Assembly (NCBI GenBank): GCA_963556255.1
Contig: OY744614.1
Coordinates: 32,904,469 to 32,968,468, forward strand
DNA from: Allolobophora icterica
Lineage: Eukaryota; Annelida; Clitellata; Crassiclitellata; Lumbricidae
Direction: 5' to 3'
Length of the DNA: 64,000 bases
Shown: positions 1-12,300 of the stretch, piece by piece
Layout: the number at the start of each line of letters is the position of its first letter
Position numbering within the stretch: position 1 is the first letter of the stretch
Made by a program: the position numbers and the translations under genes
The notes under the pieces: model-generated
The model's database searches: none
Told to the model about the DNA's origin: nothing
Seen by the model: only the letters and a program-made list of their open reading frames with translations

Positions 1-193
1 ACCTAGTTTTATCATATTGATTAACATCATAATACGTCACAGTTATTAAGACCTAGTTTTATCATATTGATTAACATCATAATACGTCACAGTTATTAAG
101 ACCTAGTTTTAGCATATTGATTAACACCATAATACGTCACAGTTATTAAGATCTACTTTTAGCATATTGATTAACACCATAATACGTCACAGT
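1..193. repeat. 50-bp tandem satellite, about 3.9 copies, cut by window edge
   Basis: A 50-bp unit starting ACCTAGTTTTATCATATTGA and ending AGTTATTAAG is repeated almost perfectly from position 1. The third and fourth copies carry small changes (AGCATATTGA, ACACCAT). The array runs off the left edge, so its true length is unknown. Confidence 0.9.
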
Positions 194-2100
194 GACATAA
201 TACAGGAGCACAACAGTATTTTCAGTGTCATGGCAATAAAGACCTGGTACAAGCTTTTCAAATATTCTGTTTGTTTCAGTCCGATGAGTCACTAACGAAC
301 TGCATTTAATTAGGTCTAATGCACAAGTCTGCCAAGTGTAATCGATTCCGATCACTGATACGGTGTAACCAATGGTTTGTTTCCGTTGCCAGAATAACAG
401 CCAGACCAGACAAAACATGAATGAATGTAGGGAGGGAAGTAAGGGCAGAGATATGGATTGTGTGTCAGTCGATTAATGACCATTTTACATTAATCATTCT
501 GGGCTGACAGGGCCAGGCTTAGAGGATGGGTAGTATTTGCCTACCACTTAGTTATCACCCCTTTGCATAATGTATAGGAAAAAGCCAACCACAGAACAAG
601 GGATTGGTGTTAATATATTTAGCTGGGTAGGTAGATACACAGACAGACAGACAGACAGAGCGAGAGAGAGAGATAGAGACACCGATAAAGATTGGGTTCC
701 CATTGATGACTGGTGGGTTGGAAGGATGGATGATCATGAACGGATTGATGGATGGATGGAAGGACATTACTGGAAGCAGTAGCCACTTGAGATCAACTAC
801 GGTAAACTAGACAAGGTTTCCACTCATTGGAGGCTGAATGTGACTTTTTCTTTTGCAGGGACCTTTGTCAGTTGGTCAAGTAATTACTCCAGCACACAAA
901 GAAACAGAGGGAGCGTGACAGGCAGAGGGACAGGGAGGAAAACAAGGAGGAAGGGTAGAATGAAGTCCTAAGAGAAACCAGCTGGCCTTACCATAAACAT
1001 CCTGTACTAGTACACCTGGTTTACTACACCATGGCCCCTAAACTGGACCCACCAGCACATCATAAACTAATGTGCTGATAAGATCTTTATCACCACTTGA
1101 GGTTTACAACAGTAAATGGGGAACTTGTAGGTAGCTCCCCATTAGCTGGTGTAATATGGATAACATTTTATTCTCCCGTTTGATTTATTTCCTAGATAAA
1201 CCGTTCTAATAAAATACACAGTGGTTCATAAAATGGAAGCCCTTATCATTGGCTTTGCTAATAAACTATCCTGTGCAGCTCTTCCCAGCCAGAAGCAAGC
1301 ATCACAAAGTGAAAAGACTGCACTACACAAGAGCCTGCTATACAGTGCTTTGCTACAAACGAATTCTGATATAACATATGATTTCTAAACTTAGTTCAGC
1401 TACAGAAAATAAACTTCTTATAACACGACCTTGTTAAAATTAACATGACCTTGTTATAAGGCAGTTGCTTGATATGGCCCCTAAAAACAACATTATAAAT
1501 AAGTTTCTGGTGTATAATCATAATTCTTTGAATCGACAGTTACTTTTCACATCTTGTCCATACCCAGACAGTAAAGTAACTTTCCATTGTACATAGTTAT
1601 CTGATAGCAGACTACAGTTTAAGTTCCTCTACATCAGACATCTAGCCACACTAAGATTTGCATAAGTCATATACTACTGTATTTCAGCACGACCCTATTA
1701 ACCCTATGTCTGCTAATATGACCATCGTGGTGTTTGTCCCTAAATGGGTCTGCACTGCATCTTTGGCAAAACACGAAATCCAATAACATCTAACACAACA
1801 CTATCCACAATGCAACAAAGAGTAGGAATCACAGACACTGCAACAACATTTAAGTCTGTCATCCGATAATATCTTTGGTAATACATCTAACAGGCACCTG
1901 GAAATTTCTATAACAAAACAGGATATCTAGCAGCAGCAGCACCACCTGTGGCAATGTAGGTCATCCTTATATAATAATAAGACATCTGCAGCAATACAGG
2001 ACATGGTAACAGAGACCATTTCGCAACAACAACACCATGGCAATGTAGGCCATCTCAAACATCCAGGGCATTACAGGGGCTCCAGAGGCAACTGGGAAGA
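194..2100. other. Intergenic stretch without recognisable genes
   Basis: No convincing coding exon or transposon protein is visible. There is a short ACAG/GAGA simple repeat near 638-675 and CAG/CAA-rich patches near 1925-2035. If the prominin-like gene continues leftwards, this stretch lies within or beyond one of its later introns. Confidence 0.5.
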
Positions 2101-2117
2101 GGCTAAGGACTCTCCGT

Positions 2118-2561
2118 CTAAATCCAACCACAGCTCATGTAGCAATTCCCGAACGCCGCCGCCGACATAGACCACCAACACAAACATGCATTCATCTCCC
2201 ATTTCTCCACCTCATCCACCTCCCACAACACCAGTCCTTCCTGCTCTTCCTCTTCGCTAATTCTCCCTCTCCTCCTTTTCCCATCATCTACCGCATTCGC
2301 TGCCATTCCGTTCTCCTTCAGTCCATCCGTCTCTCCGTGGCTCGGCGGGCGAAGTAAAGGCCCGACCTCGTCTAAACCGAACCCAACTGTAAATAAAGCT
2401 GTCAGAAGTTGTGTAAACAGAGCCGCGGATAAGAGCAAAAAACTCAGAGAAAGACGGAATTCTGCCGCGTGCGCAAAAAACAACCAAGACGAGTGAAAAG
2501 AGTTCCTCTCTACACGAAAGCTTGGCTCATTGCTAATGCTTGCTAATGATTGCCAACCCAC
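2118..2561 (-). other. CpG-rich open stretch, weak candidate for a 5' exon
   Basis: This patch is richer in G+C and CpG than its surroundings. On the minus strand it carries a 147-codon open frame with an internal ATG in fair context followed by basic and acidic residues (MAANAVDDGKRRRG, then EEEEQEG). No domain is recognisable. It could be a promoter-proximal first exon of an unseen gene or chance openness in a CpG-rich patch. Confidence 0.15.
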
Positions 2562-2689
2562 AACTTCCTACAACATTTCCAGCACAAATATCTTCGAGAT
2601 CTCCAACATCCAGCCCACCCTGCCCCACTCTAAAGAACATCCTCCTATCTCAGTGTTTCCCGGACCCCAGTCGCTACCCATCTCACGTT

Positions 2690-3465
2690 CTCCAACGTTG
2701 CACATCGACTCTGGTACGACCTCCCTCCGGAATTCCACAAATTTCGGTCCCTCCATCAGCATTGTCACTCACCATGAACTTCTATATAGGTATCTATATA
2801 GAAGTTTATGCACTCACCTACCATCATCTGCCTCAGGCTCCTCTATCTATAACCTCTGAGGCATTTCACTCAAAGCTAAAGTCTCACCTCTTCAAGACTT
2901 ACTATACCCTGCACCAGTGTACCTCGACTTTGGGACAACCTCCCTCCGGAATTCCAAAATTTTTAGTTCCATCCATCAGCATTGTCACTCACCTACCATC
3001 ACCTGCCTCAGGCTCTTCTATCTATAACCCCTCACGCTTTCCATGCAAAGCCAAAGTCTCACCTCTTCAAGAATTCCTTCCAATCTTTCTTGACCTAAAC
3101 GAACCTGCCTCAGTATCTCTCCTGCCTCCTCTTTCTGGTGTCTCTAGCAACCGGACTTGGATCTCCATCTGACCAATCCCTCTACCAGGGTCGTCTATCC
3201 CCCCAAAGTCATTGGAGCAACTTCTCCTTCCGCCCCTCCTCTTCCCCTTCCCCTTCTCCCCCCCCCCAATTAATGATGGCACATACACTGACAGATCTTC
3301 CCCTATTTTTTGGATGGACCATTTGCTCCAAGGTTTCTATGGAGTAGACCCCCTGCCAACGACAACCACTCTGACTTGACACAGCATTCGTTAATAAGCT
3401 GGTGCCCTGCATTTAGCTTCCAAGTGGTGCTTTATAAACTGAGAGCTTACGATTACAATTGAGTG
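2690..3465 (+). pseudogene. Non-LTR retrotransposon 3' remnants, partly duplicated
   Basis: Two related blocks (about 2695-2905 and 2915-3075) encode fragments of the typical LINE ORF2 C-terminus: LWYDLPPEFHKF followed in another frame by FHSKLKSHLFKTYY. They share the CTCCCTCCGGAATTCCA and CCTCAGGCTC(C/T)TCTATCTATAACC segments. A tail with GCTGGTGCCCTGC then GATTACAATT (about 3392-3460) recurs near 15165, 16402, 16615 and 52640 and looks like the 3' UTR of the same family. Frames are broken throughout, so these are dead 3' ends. Confidence 0.6.
3230..3370. repeat. Dispersed repeat with internal hairpin, copy 1
   Basis: This segment follows a C-rich tract and contains TTAATGATGGCAC, CACTGACAGATCT and ATTTGCTCCAAGGTTTC in order. 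The same series recurs at 63095-63245. On the minus strand both copies can be read as ETLEQM(V/L)HP(K/R)NRGR, but neither lies in a longer supported gene. The second copy has a perfect TGGAGC-AAAT-GCTCCA hairpin; this copy has one mismatch. Confidence 0.6.
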
Positions 3466-3544
3466 TCCATCTTTAACTTCTGCAATTGCTCTTCAAATCT
3501 CAGCACTTCATGTGAAATTGACTTTTTCTCAAGTCTTGTAATCG

Positions 3545-3645
3545 TATTCATAATCAGTTCAAGAGAAACTCATCGACTGATGGCACATCAAAACCAAGCC
3601 GTAATCAGGTCAACATCCAGAAGATCAGTCCGTAAGACAGACAGG
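3545..3645 (-). repeat. Dispersed repeat related to the 13.0-kb tandem repeat
   Basis: Reverse-complemented, this reads GACTGATCTTCTGGATGTTG, ACCTGATTACGGCTTGG and GTGCCATCAGTCGATG, matching the first unit of the tandem repeat at 12990-13110. Related 'CATCGGTTGATGCCTTG' segments also occur in the 5' flanks of ZF-B to ZF-E. Confidence 0.55.
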
Positions 3646-3660
3646 CAGCCTATTAGTAGG

Positions 3661-4444
3661 GTCAAACTATGAAAAAAATGTGGTGAACCCCAAAAAAATT
3701 GCAAGAAAACGTTTTATGCTGATTTTCGGGTGCATTTGGTCTGGAAATGAACATACTAAAAGTTTACCAAAATCGGACCACGGGAAAAGGTCAAATTTTG
3801 GCGCCAAAAAAGATGGCCGCCAATGAGGAATGAATGACTCAAATGTACACAACTTGCTTAAATTGACAGAAGCAAATCATGTAACAATTTGCTAACAGGT
3901 GTTTCTAGACTAATTTGACCCTGCTGAAAACGAAAATCGCGGTTAGCAAGCTGGATTTTTAGCGGTTGCATGGAAAAACAAGATGGCGGACAAAATGGTG
4001 GTAAATATCTTCGAATAGCTGTAAGTAAGGTCATGTATATGATGGAAACATGATTTTAGAGTCTAAATTAACATTTTCGGGGTCAAGGAATGCAATGGAA
4101 CTAAATTCACATATGTGGCACTTCTAAAAAACAAAATGGCGGACAAAATGGCGGCCAATTATCTTCGAATGGCTGTAAGTGAAGTCATGTATGTGATGGA
4201 AACATGATTTTGGAGTCTAAATTAACAATTTTTGGGGTCAAGGAATGGAATGGAACTAAAGACACATATATGTAGCACTGCCAAAAAACAAAATGGCGGA
4301 CAAAATGGCGACCAAGTAACTTCGAATGGCTGTAAGTAAAGTCATGTCTGTGATGGAAACATGATTTTAGAGTCTAAATTAACATTTTCGGGGTCAAGGA
4401 ATGCGATAGAACTAAAGACACATATGTAGCACTGCCAAAAAACA
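3661..4444. repeat. Left inverted arm with about 156-bp tandem units
   Basis: The inner part of the arm is built from units of about 155-157 bp (starts near 3978, 4133 and 4290). Each contains CAAAATGGCGGACAAAATGG, TTCGAATGGCTGTAAGT, GGAAACATGATTTTAGAGTC and GGGGTCAAGGAATG. The ATGGCGG cores match the known YY1/Pho binding consensus. Confidence 0.8.
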
Positions 4445-4535
4445 GTGGCAGAATTACTATCCAGAGGCGCTCTTAGCACAGAAGCCCCGGGGGGAAAAGA
4501 AATGTCTTTAGGAAACGCGAGACCGATCAGGGTCT
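4445..4535 (-). mobile_element. Inverted fragment of the LINE 3' end
   Basis: The segment CTATCCAGAGGCGCTCTTAG through GCGAGACCGATCAGG is the reverse complement of the LINE 3' end at about 6230-6335. The element therefore has LINE 3' ends on both inner sides of the inverted repeat. Confidence 0.75.
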
Positions 4536-4559
4536 GGTTGAGCAACATAAAAACAACCC

Positions 4560-6340
4560 AAAACGTCTTTGGTCCTCAAGCTCCGGCCCATTGGGACAGG
4601 GTGCGCACTCAGTGGGTCCTCCTGCCTTTTCTGCTGAGGATTTTCTCCAGATGATGACTTGGAAGATTGCTGATCTTCGAGCGAAGACTCTTGATGCCCC
4701 TTCTCCGCAATTCTCCCACACGGGTGACACCGTTGAAGGATTCCTTCAATCCTTGAAATGGAACTTTGTCAAATAATTGGAACATGAAACAAAAATCATG
4801 CGAACCTCTTCCCCCATTTTTGGTGAACATTTTAGACGATATACCTTCATTTCTAGTTTATATATTTAACAGGTCGCTTTCTGAGGGTTACCTACCTGCT
4901 TCCTAAAAACGGGATATTGTTTTCCCGACCTGGAAAAAGCAAAACCTTGACCTAAATGCCTATCAAAATTACCGGCCCATCTCCCATCTTTCTTCCCCCC
5001 TCAAAGACCCTTGAAAGACTAGTTTCACTCCAGCTACTCTCCTACTTTGAGCAAACTGGGCTTTTGCCGGCCGCCCAATCTGGCCTCAGGGGCCACCATT
5101 CCACCGAAACTGCTCTCTTATCCCTTCTGTCAGATCTTTATATAGCTATTGATCACTCTCATCTCTCTCTCCTGGCGCTTTTTTATGTCTCATCTTACTT
5201 TGACATGGTTGACCATGATATCCTCCTTCAGCGACTGGAGCTGTCCTGTGGCCTATCTGGTGTTCCTGTTCTTAGGTTTAAATCATACCTCTCTGACCGC
5301 TCACAGCTGGTTGTCCTTGGTGAAACCAGGACTCAGTGGACAGAGGTGAAAGTTGTTGTTTCCCAGGGCTTGGTGCTCGGTCCAATTCTATGCATCCTCT
5401 TCACTGCTGAATATCCGGTCTCTATTTACTAAACATGGGGCAAATGGCCATCTTTATGCAGATGATGCTCAGGCTTTTGTACATGGTCCGTCAACTGATC
5501 AACTCTCCCTTGTTCGCTCCATTGACCATCTTGTCTCTGACCTTCACTACTGGATGTTAACTAACCGTCTCTGCCTCAACACTGCTAAGAGCCTAAGACT
5601 CAATTGATCTGGTTTGGGACTAAGCAGCAGCTTGCTACACTCAACTTTCCATTGCTGACTGAGAAATTCCCTGCTTACACCTACTCTACTTGGACGTCAC
5701 ACTTGACTTCCCCTCACATTCACAGAGCATATCTCCAACATGACTCGCTCCTGCTTCTTTCAACTGAGACGTCTCAGGGCCATCGGACACTCGGTCTCAC
5801 CTTCTGTCTTTACCCCCGTGGTTCACGCATTTGTCTGCTCACGCTTGGACTACTGCCACTCGCTCCTCATGGGTCTCCCTAAGCAGCGTCTCTCCCCTTC
5901 AATCTGCTCTAAATGCTTCTGTTAGGTTCAACCCTCGACTCTCCCGCTTTGCTCATATCTCTACTTACATGCTTGATGTCCTGCACTGGCTCCCTATTAA
6001 CGCGCGCATCCGTTATAAAATCCTCCTCCTTGTCTTTAGATTTCAGCAGGGTACTCTCCAGAAATATCTCTCCAACTATGTGTCAAAGCCGCTATCTGCA
6101 TCTCCTTCTCGCTCACTGCGCTCTGTGAATAGGCCTGATCTTTTTGTTCTCAGGGCTAAAACTGCCCTGGCCAAGCACTGGGCGTTTGCTGTAGTGGGTC
6201 CCACGATCTGAAATGACCTTTGCTCTCTGCTCAGGGCCAAAGTAACGACTGGTTTCCTCATCGGTCTCGCGTTCTCTAAAGGCATTTCTGTTTCCGCAAG
6301 GCTTCTGTGCTAAGAGTGCCTCTGGATAGTTATCTATTCT
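4560..6340 (+). pseudogene. Broken LINE reverse transcriptase (CR1/L2-like)
   Basis: Successive frames encode a non-LTR reverse transcriptase. A pre-RT linker is at about 4600-4770; NYRPIS-type sequence begins at about 4960; AAQSGLRGHHSTETALL follows; then the first catalytic block FDMVDHDILLQRL; then VSQGLVLGPILCILF; then after a frameshift HLYADDAQAF with the catalytic YADD; then SRLDYCHSLLMGLP and the C-terminal LHWLPINARIRYKILLLVF and AFAVVGPTIW blocks. At least three frame changes or stops separate the blocks and no endonuclease domain is present, so it is 5'-truncated and dead. The clade assignment to CR1/L2 is by motif style only. Confidence 0.85.
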
Positions 6341-6419
6341 GCGAGAAACGCTTTAAAAATTTCTAGACACAATACAATATAATACTTCCTTGGTATTCTT
6401 TGACCAACAAAACACTACT

Positions 6420-7385
6420 CCAGACTGGCCTCCATTTTTGTGTCTATTTGCTTTTTTTGCAGTGCTACAAATGTGTCTAAAGTTCCATCGCATTCCTTGA
6501 CCCCGAAAATGTTAATTTAAAGTCTAAAATCATGTTTCCGTCATATGCACGACTTTACTCAAAGCCATTTGAAGAATTTGGCCGCCATCTTTTCCGCCAT
6601 TTTGTTCTTTGGCAGTGCTATATGTGTCTTTAGTTCCATCGCATTCCTTGACGCCGAAAATGTTAGTTTAGACTCTGAAATCATGTTTCCATCATATAGA
6701 CCATTTTATATACATGATTTATGTATAGCCATTCGAAGATATTCGGCCTTCATTTTATCCGCCATTTTGTTTTTTGGCAATGCTACATATGTGTCTTTAG
6801 TTCCATTCCATTCCTTGACCCCAAAAATGTTAATTTAGACTCTAAAATCATGTTTCCATCACATATATGACTTTACTTACAGCCATTCGAAGATACTTGG
6901 CCGCCATTTTGTCCGCCATTTTGTTTTTTGGAAGTGTTACATATGTGTCTTTAGTTCCATTACATTCCTTGACCCCGAAAATGTTAATTTAGACTCTAAA
7001 ATCATGTTTCCATCATATACATGACCTTACTTACAGCTATTCGAAGATATTTACCACCATTTTGTCCACCATCTTGTTTTTCCATGCAACCGCTAAAAAT
7101 CCAGCTTGCTAACCGCGATTTTCGTTTTCAGCAGGGTCAAATTAGTCTAGAAACACCTGTTAGCAAATTGTTACATGATTTGCTTCTGTCAATTTAAGCA
7201 AGTTGTGTACATTTGAGTCATTCATTCCTCATTGGCGGCCATCTTTTTTGGCGCCAAAATTTGACCTTTTCCCGTGGTCCGATTTTGGTAAACTTTTAGT
7301 ATGTTCATTTCCAGACCAAATGCACCCGAAAATCAGCATAAAACGTTTTCTTGCAATTTTTTTGGGGTCAAATCATATATTGACC
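6420..7385. repeat. Right inverted arm with tandem units
   Basis: This arm is the reverse complement of the left arm and has about four copies of the unit (CCGCCATTTTGT... near 6596, 6762, 6905 and 7062). It ends with TTTTTTTGGGGTCAAATC and TATTGACCCG. The arm is longer than the left one, consistent with unequal copy number of the internal unit. Confidence 0.8.
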
Positions 7386-7646
7386 CGACTATATGGTGGA
7401 TAAGAAATTTGAAAGAGGCAAGTTTTAAGTTGAGAATGAAATGACACAAGTTACTGAGCAGAGCTGACAGACACAAACACAAGAACAGGGACGAACAAAC
7501 ATGCAGAACAGTAACAAGACGAAACACGTAGAATGAGAATAAGAACAAGAAGACACTCAAGAATTCGAACTGGAGTTGAAATTTAGACACAATAGCAAAC
7601 GTCAATTTAAATTCAACAAGAAATCAGCAAGATTAGTTCCACGTAC

Positions 7647-9295
7647 GCTATTAGTGTAGTCAGGATGATGAGGATTACTCCACAGGCACTTCTCTTACAA
7701 CCGTCCGACTTCTCGACTTTCTTCTGGCGTTTCGCTCCACAGCGACCGCGCATTCGACAACAGCAGAAGAACAGACCAACAATCGGCATGACGATAACAA
7801 ACAGAGCACCAACCACTATACAGATGGAGAATCCGATGTAATGTTTCGACCACTAAAAGAAAACACATCAACAGACCACACAAACATTACAAGTTTTTAA
7901 TATTTTCACCAAGCGAGAAGTGATCCCTGAGCTTCATAGAAAATATGAGGGGGAGAATCTTACATCCTGGATGGACATAGAAAAAGAAGAGCAGGCCCTA
8001 AAGCTATGAAGTTCCCTGAAGTGTTGGCGACTTCATTTTTTTCTAAGTCAGTCCTTTCCTTTGGTATCTCATCTTCCCACAGACAGTGTAGGGTCAGTGT
8101 ACTCATGGTAGTGAGCTGGTTAGGGGCACTGATGGACCAAATTTCTGCCCCAAAGGATAGAGACATGGTGTGAAAAGAAACTAACTCTTCCTCTTCTTAT
8201 CTGTCCCTGAATATGTCACCATCATTTTATATTGTAGTTTTATTTTTATGAAACTGACATAATCTTAAATAATTTACAATTGCTCGTTGTGGTTTTGTAA
8301 ACGCAAACGTTTAACATACTGATCACACTCTTTTTGGAGCCGGAGCTAATCTTATGGCCAGATGCACTTTCTGTTCTCTGCCAATGAAATCTTATCTAAT
8401 GCGGAAACTTCTAATCGAAATGTACCTCTGGCATTAATCGATGGTCATTTCCACACAAAAACGTCATTCTTAACACTTCAACAACGAGCGTTCACTAAAA
8501 CGTATGGAAAACTAACCCTCTCGTCACTAAAGGGTTAAACCAAAATCCTTGTGACAGAAACAGTCAAGATTCATAAGGCTCTGGACAGCAATTAAGACCT
8601 GACTAATTCTTACAAAGCATAGAAGTATACCATCAACTTTCTCCCATGAAGTCCAAAAATTGAAAATACTTACAAAGCGCCAGTCACTTAACGATTCATA
8701 GATGACTGTCAGACCAGCAGTGGCATCTCCATCATCAAAAACTGTAAAAGAAAGACATATCTCAGGCTGTATAATAGGTTGAAAATTCTGATTTTAAAAT
8801 AGCATTTTAAACATAGTAGCATGATAGCCACAAGAAAATGTGCCATAATTTCCTTGTTTTGTTTGAGGTTTAAAAGCCATTAAGTTAATTAGGGCACTTT
8901 CTATGATCAACAAGAGTCTTCAGAGACATGTTGTTTGGGTCAATGGCTGGACGGAATTTTTTACTCAAATGTGAAGGAGAAGAAGAGCAGTCCTTTAAGC
9001 TAGCCCTTAGGCAGCCATGGGTATGAAGTGTTAGCAACTTCATTGTCTTAGCCTTGGCATGAGGGCGGGTGGCCAGTCCTCTCCTTCACCGTCCTGTCTT
9101 CCCACCGACAGGCTCACTTATGTTCACAACTTCACATTATTTGGCGTTTCTGTATTATGCCGATCATCCAAATACTTAAAATTATCGTACCACATCATCT
9201 GACACCAAAACTAGGACAAGGCAAGAACAAAGGACTGAAAAACAATGGCCATTTATTCACACCCATTTCCTCTGCCAAATTATGGCATCATGGAT

Positions 9296-9327
<32 letters not shown>

Positions 9328-12300
9328 GTGATGATTGATGGTGATGATGATGAAGACCAAGAAGGTAAAAACAAGCTTAGTACTTTACAGAAGTCTTCAT
9401 GAGAACTGATCTTCTAGGGAGGGCTGTGGGGGGGGGAGTCAGTCAGACAGATTGGTATTTCACACATTAACAAGAGGAAAATAGAGAGGTGCATTGTTAG
9501 CATGTCAGTTTTTCCCGTCTATCCTCCAAGGCAGAAGAATGGAGCAAACTCAGGGAAACAGGAATTCGCTCCACAGCTATTGATCCAGAAGGATACGCTG
9601 TTCAGTTGTTGTAAAGCTGCTGTCTATGCTTCAGTTGACGCAAATATAAAACCACAGGACTGATACTTATTCACTATTATAGCGTATAAATAATCGATCA
9701 CAGCCACGTTGTGGGAGTAAACAAAAATCCAATTAGAAGACACAAGTGCAAAGAGGTGGGATTGGTCCAAAGAGGTGAGATTGGTCTTAAACATTCCAAC
9801 CAACCATCAACTGGCATGTTCTGCGATTCCTATTATTAACATATTTATCAAATTATCTTTAAAACACAGCTGCTATTTATTTGGCATACCAGATGAATGA
9901 ACCTGTACCAGTGAAGCAGTTCACCTTGCATGATTTTAAAAGCTTCTGAGAGTAGAAATGAAAGACTAAGATAAACAAACAAAAAGATTCATCGTCTTGA
10001 CTGCAATTCACGATGCAACTCTTAAGTAAATAAGTATATTCTTTATTAAAAAAAACCAGCTGCCAAACCGCACTCCTGTGAACATTCATAAATAAAACAA
10101 CTAATGTCAATAAATGACAATAAGATTACAGAATTCTAACCACAAACGTTTTTTCCGTATAATTGTCAGCTAGGGGTAAGACACGATCAAGGGATCGTGG
10201 CCGGAGGGTATACCGACTGTTTTTGGAGAAGTGATCTAAGCAGAACGTGGCCTATATGCAGAACAAGGCCCTTCTCACCTTTGTGCAGATTGTAATATCC
10301 ATGAAGAGATTGATGCACCTTATCTACAGACAAGTTTTAAATTGCATATCAAGGCCAACATAGACTGCAGAACAAATTGTGGATCACAACAGGGTCCCAA
10401 AGTCTGAGAATCAACACAAGGCATGGTTAACAAAAATCATTATTGTCCTAAGGACAATTACTATGATACCTCAGTTCAAGTTATCCTTCGAGATCTCTAT
10501 ATAATGGCAGTTGCAGTAGTCAAGATAATCAGAGACCTGGGAATCAGACAAAAGTTGAAAAGGACAGAAAAGTGAACACCGTGTCTAATACCCGCAGATA
10601 CCCCAGATGTAGTAATGGGTTGACTTGCATATCTAATTAACATACCCAACCAACTGTAAGATAAGTAGTGAAGAAAAGTTTCTTTTAAACAAGCGGCAAG
10701 AGGCAGCCATGGGCATGAAGTGTTAGCCACTTCATTTCTCATCACCTTGGCATATTATGGTCAGTTCTGTTCCTTGTCAGCGAATTCATTATAGCTGGGT
10801 TTGCTCTAAAAGATATCTGTGCTGGAGGGATTTGAACTTCTGATCCCTTGGTTGAGAGTCCAGACAACTAACCACTAGACTAGACCCCGCAACTATGACT
10901 ATGACAGAAGGTGCAACACCCTAATTGCAAAGCAAACAGCTAGATTATGTCATGGACAGCTCTTCCAAATTTCCTGCATGCCGAACGAACTTTCCCGTGG
11001 CTCTGTTGTTCTCCAAAGAGCATACATTCGGACTTAAATACATGTAAGTCAGCAGATGACAATGAGTAATCATCATTAAGCAATTATTTATCCGGTTCCT
11101 GTCCATACAACTCTTTATTCTGATCTGTCACGTCATTTCTTCTTCAGTTACGTTATCAGCCTTCTCTGCGACATCACAGTCTTTCTTATCTTTCGGATGG
11201 TTGTTCTTACAACCTTGACTGTCTGAAGATAACACAGTGGGTAAACAAAAATCTCCCAATGTTTACACTCAAATGGTAACCTTATAAATAGAGTAATAAA
11301 TGACTAATTTCTACTTGTCTTTACTTCCACAATTATCCACCATATATGGGTCATTATCCGAAAAGTGCAGAATTGATGTCCCATGCTGGTTTTTTGAGTT
11401 TTTTCGATAATTTCTTCAAATTTTTTTTGCCTATCCTTCAAAGAATGAGCAGATTAACATTTCCCATCATTGTTTTAGCTGCTAGATTTTTGAAATTTAG
11501 AAATAAACTCCTAACACGTATACCATCCGTCAGCTGTCAATGGGAATCCGTGGCTGGTTCCTCGTGTTTGCGTGGATTCGCCACTGGTGACTCTTCTCAG
11601 TTTACTGTGCATTGTTTTCTTACATAACACATTCGGTCTTAACGACATTGTTTTAACATCTAACGCAGAGAGCGCCTCTGAGTAGATATCTTGAAGGGGC
11701 GCTATATAAATGTCTGATAAATAAAAATAAAAATAAATAAACTAAATGTATACAAAATATCATTACCATCCGCTGTCCGAGACGGTGTACAATGCATTAA
11801 ATTCAGCTTTTACGCAAATTTATTCCATTACAACCTGTAACAAAGGTATACTATTTTGATTAATTAGTAGCTAGCATATGCAATAATTAAACATTTAGAC
11901 TCATTTTCGTAAGATTTATTTCTTTTTGGGCCTATTTATACTTGTCCATTGATGTAAGCATCATAGCCATCCCAATTTTTGGGAAGCCTATAACCTTTAG
12001 AGAACGTGCTTACTTACTTAAAGAAAAACATCAGGAACAAGATATTGTCAACTATTAATGGAATCACACAGATTTGAGTTGAAATTCATGATGCTTTATT
12101 TTTAATTTAAGTTTGTGTGTTCCAAATTACAAAAAAGTAAATTCCTGTTTCATTACCATCTCGCGTTGTATTTCCTGGTTTAGGTAGATTATAACATTTA
12201 TAACTTATTTTATTTATCGCTCTTGTTGAACTGATTTAAATTACTTATCTAATAGAGTAATTCAAGTGAAAATATTTGACGGCTGTCATAAATTTCATCA

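Larger units (their letters stand above)
3661..7385. mobile_element. Composite inverted-repeat (foldback-like) element enclosing a LINE
   Basis: Left and right arms are reverse complements. The same 50-plus-residue open frame (starting MCTFESFIPHWRPSFLAPKF) appears on the minus strand at 3667-3852 and on the plus strand at 7203-7403. The outer ends read GGGTCAA...TATG and, inverted, TTGACCC. A broken LINE reverse transcriptase lies between the arms, and an inverted piece of the LINE 3' end sits at the inner edge of the left arm. I could not identify a clear target-site duplication. No transposase is visible, so mobilisation would have been in trans, or the structure arose by inverted duplication. 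Confidence 0.7.

Noticed and set aside
555..782. Pair of 70-codon frames on opposite strands
   Set aside because: They cover an ACAG/GAGA simple repeat and GATGGATG-rich sequence, with no domain or splice support.
2540..3172. 210-codon proline- and serine-rich frame as a gene
   Set aside because: Its DNA is LINE 3' remnant sequence read mostly in the wrong frame; the LINE motif LWYDLPPEFHK is in another frame.
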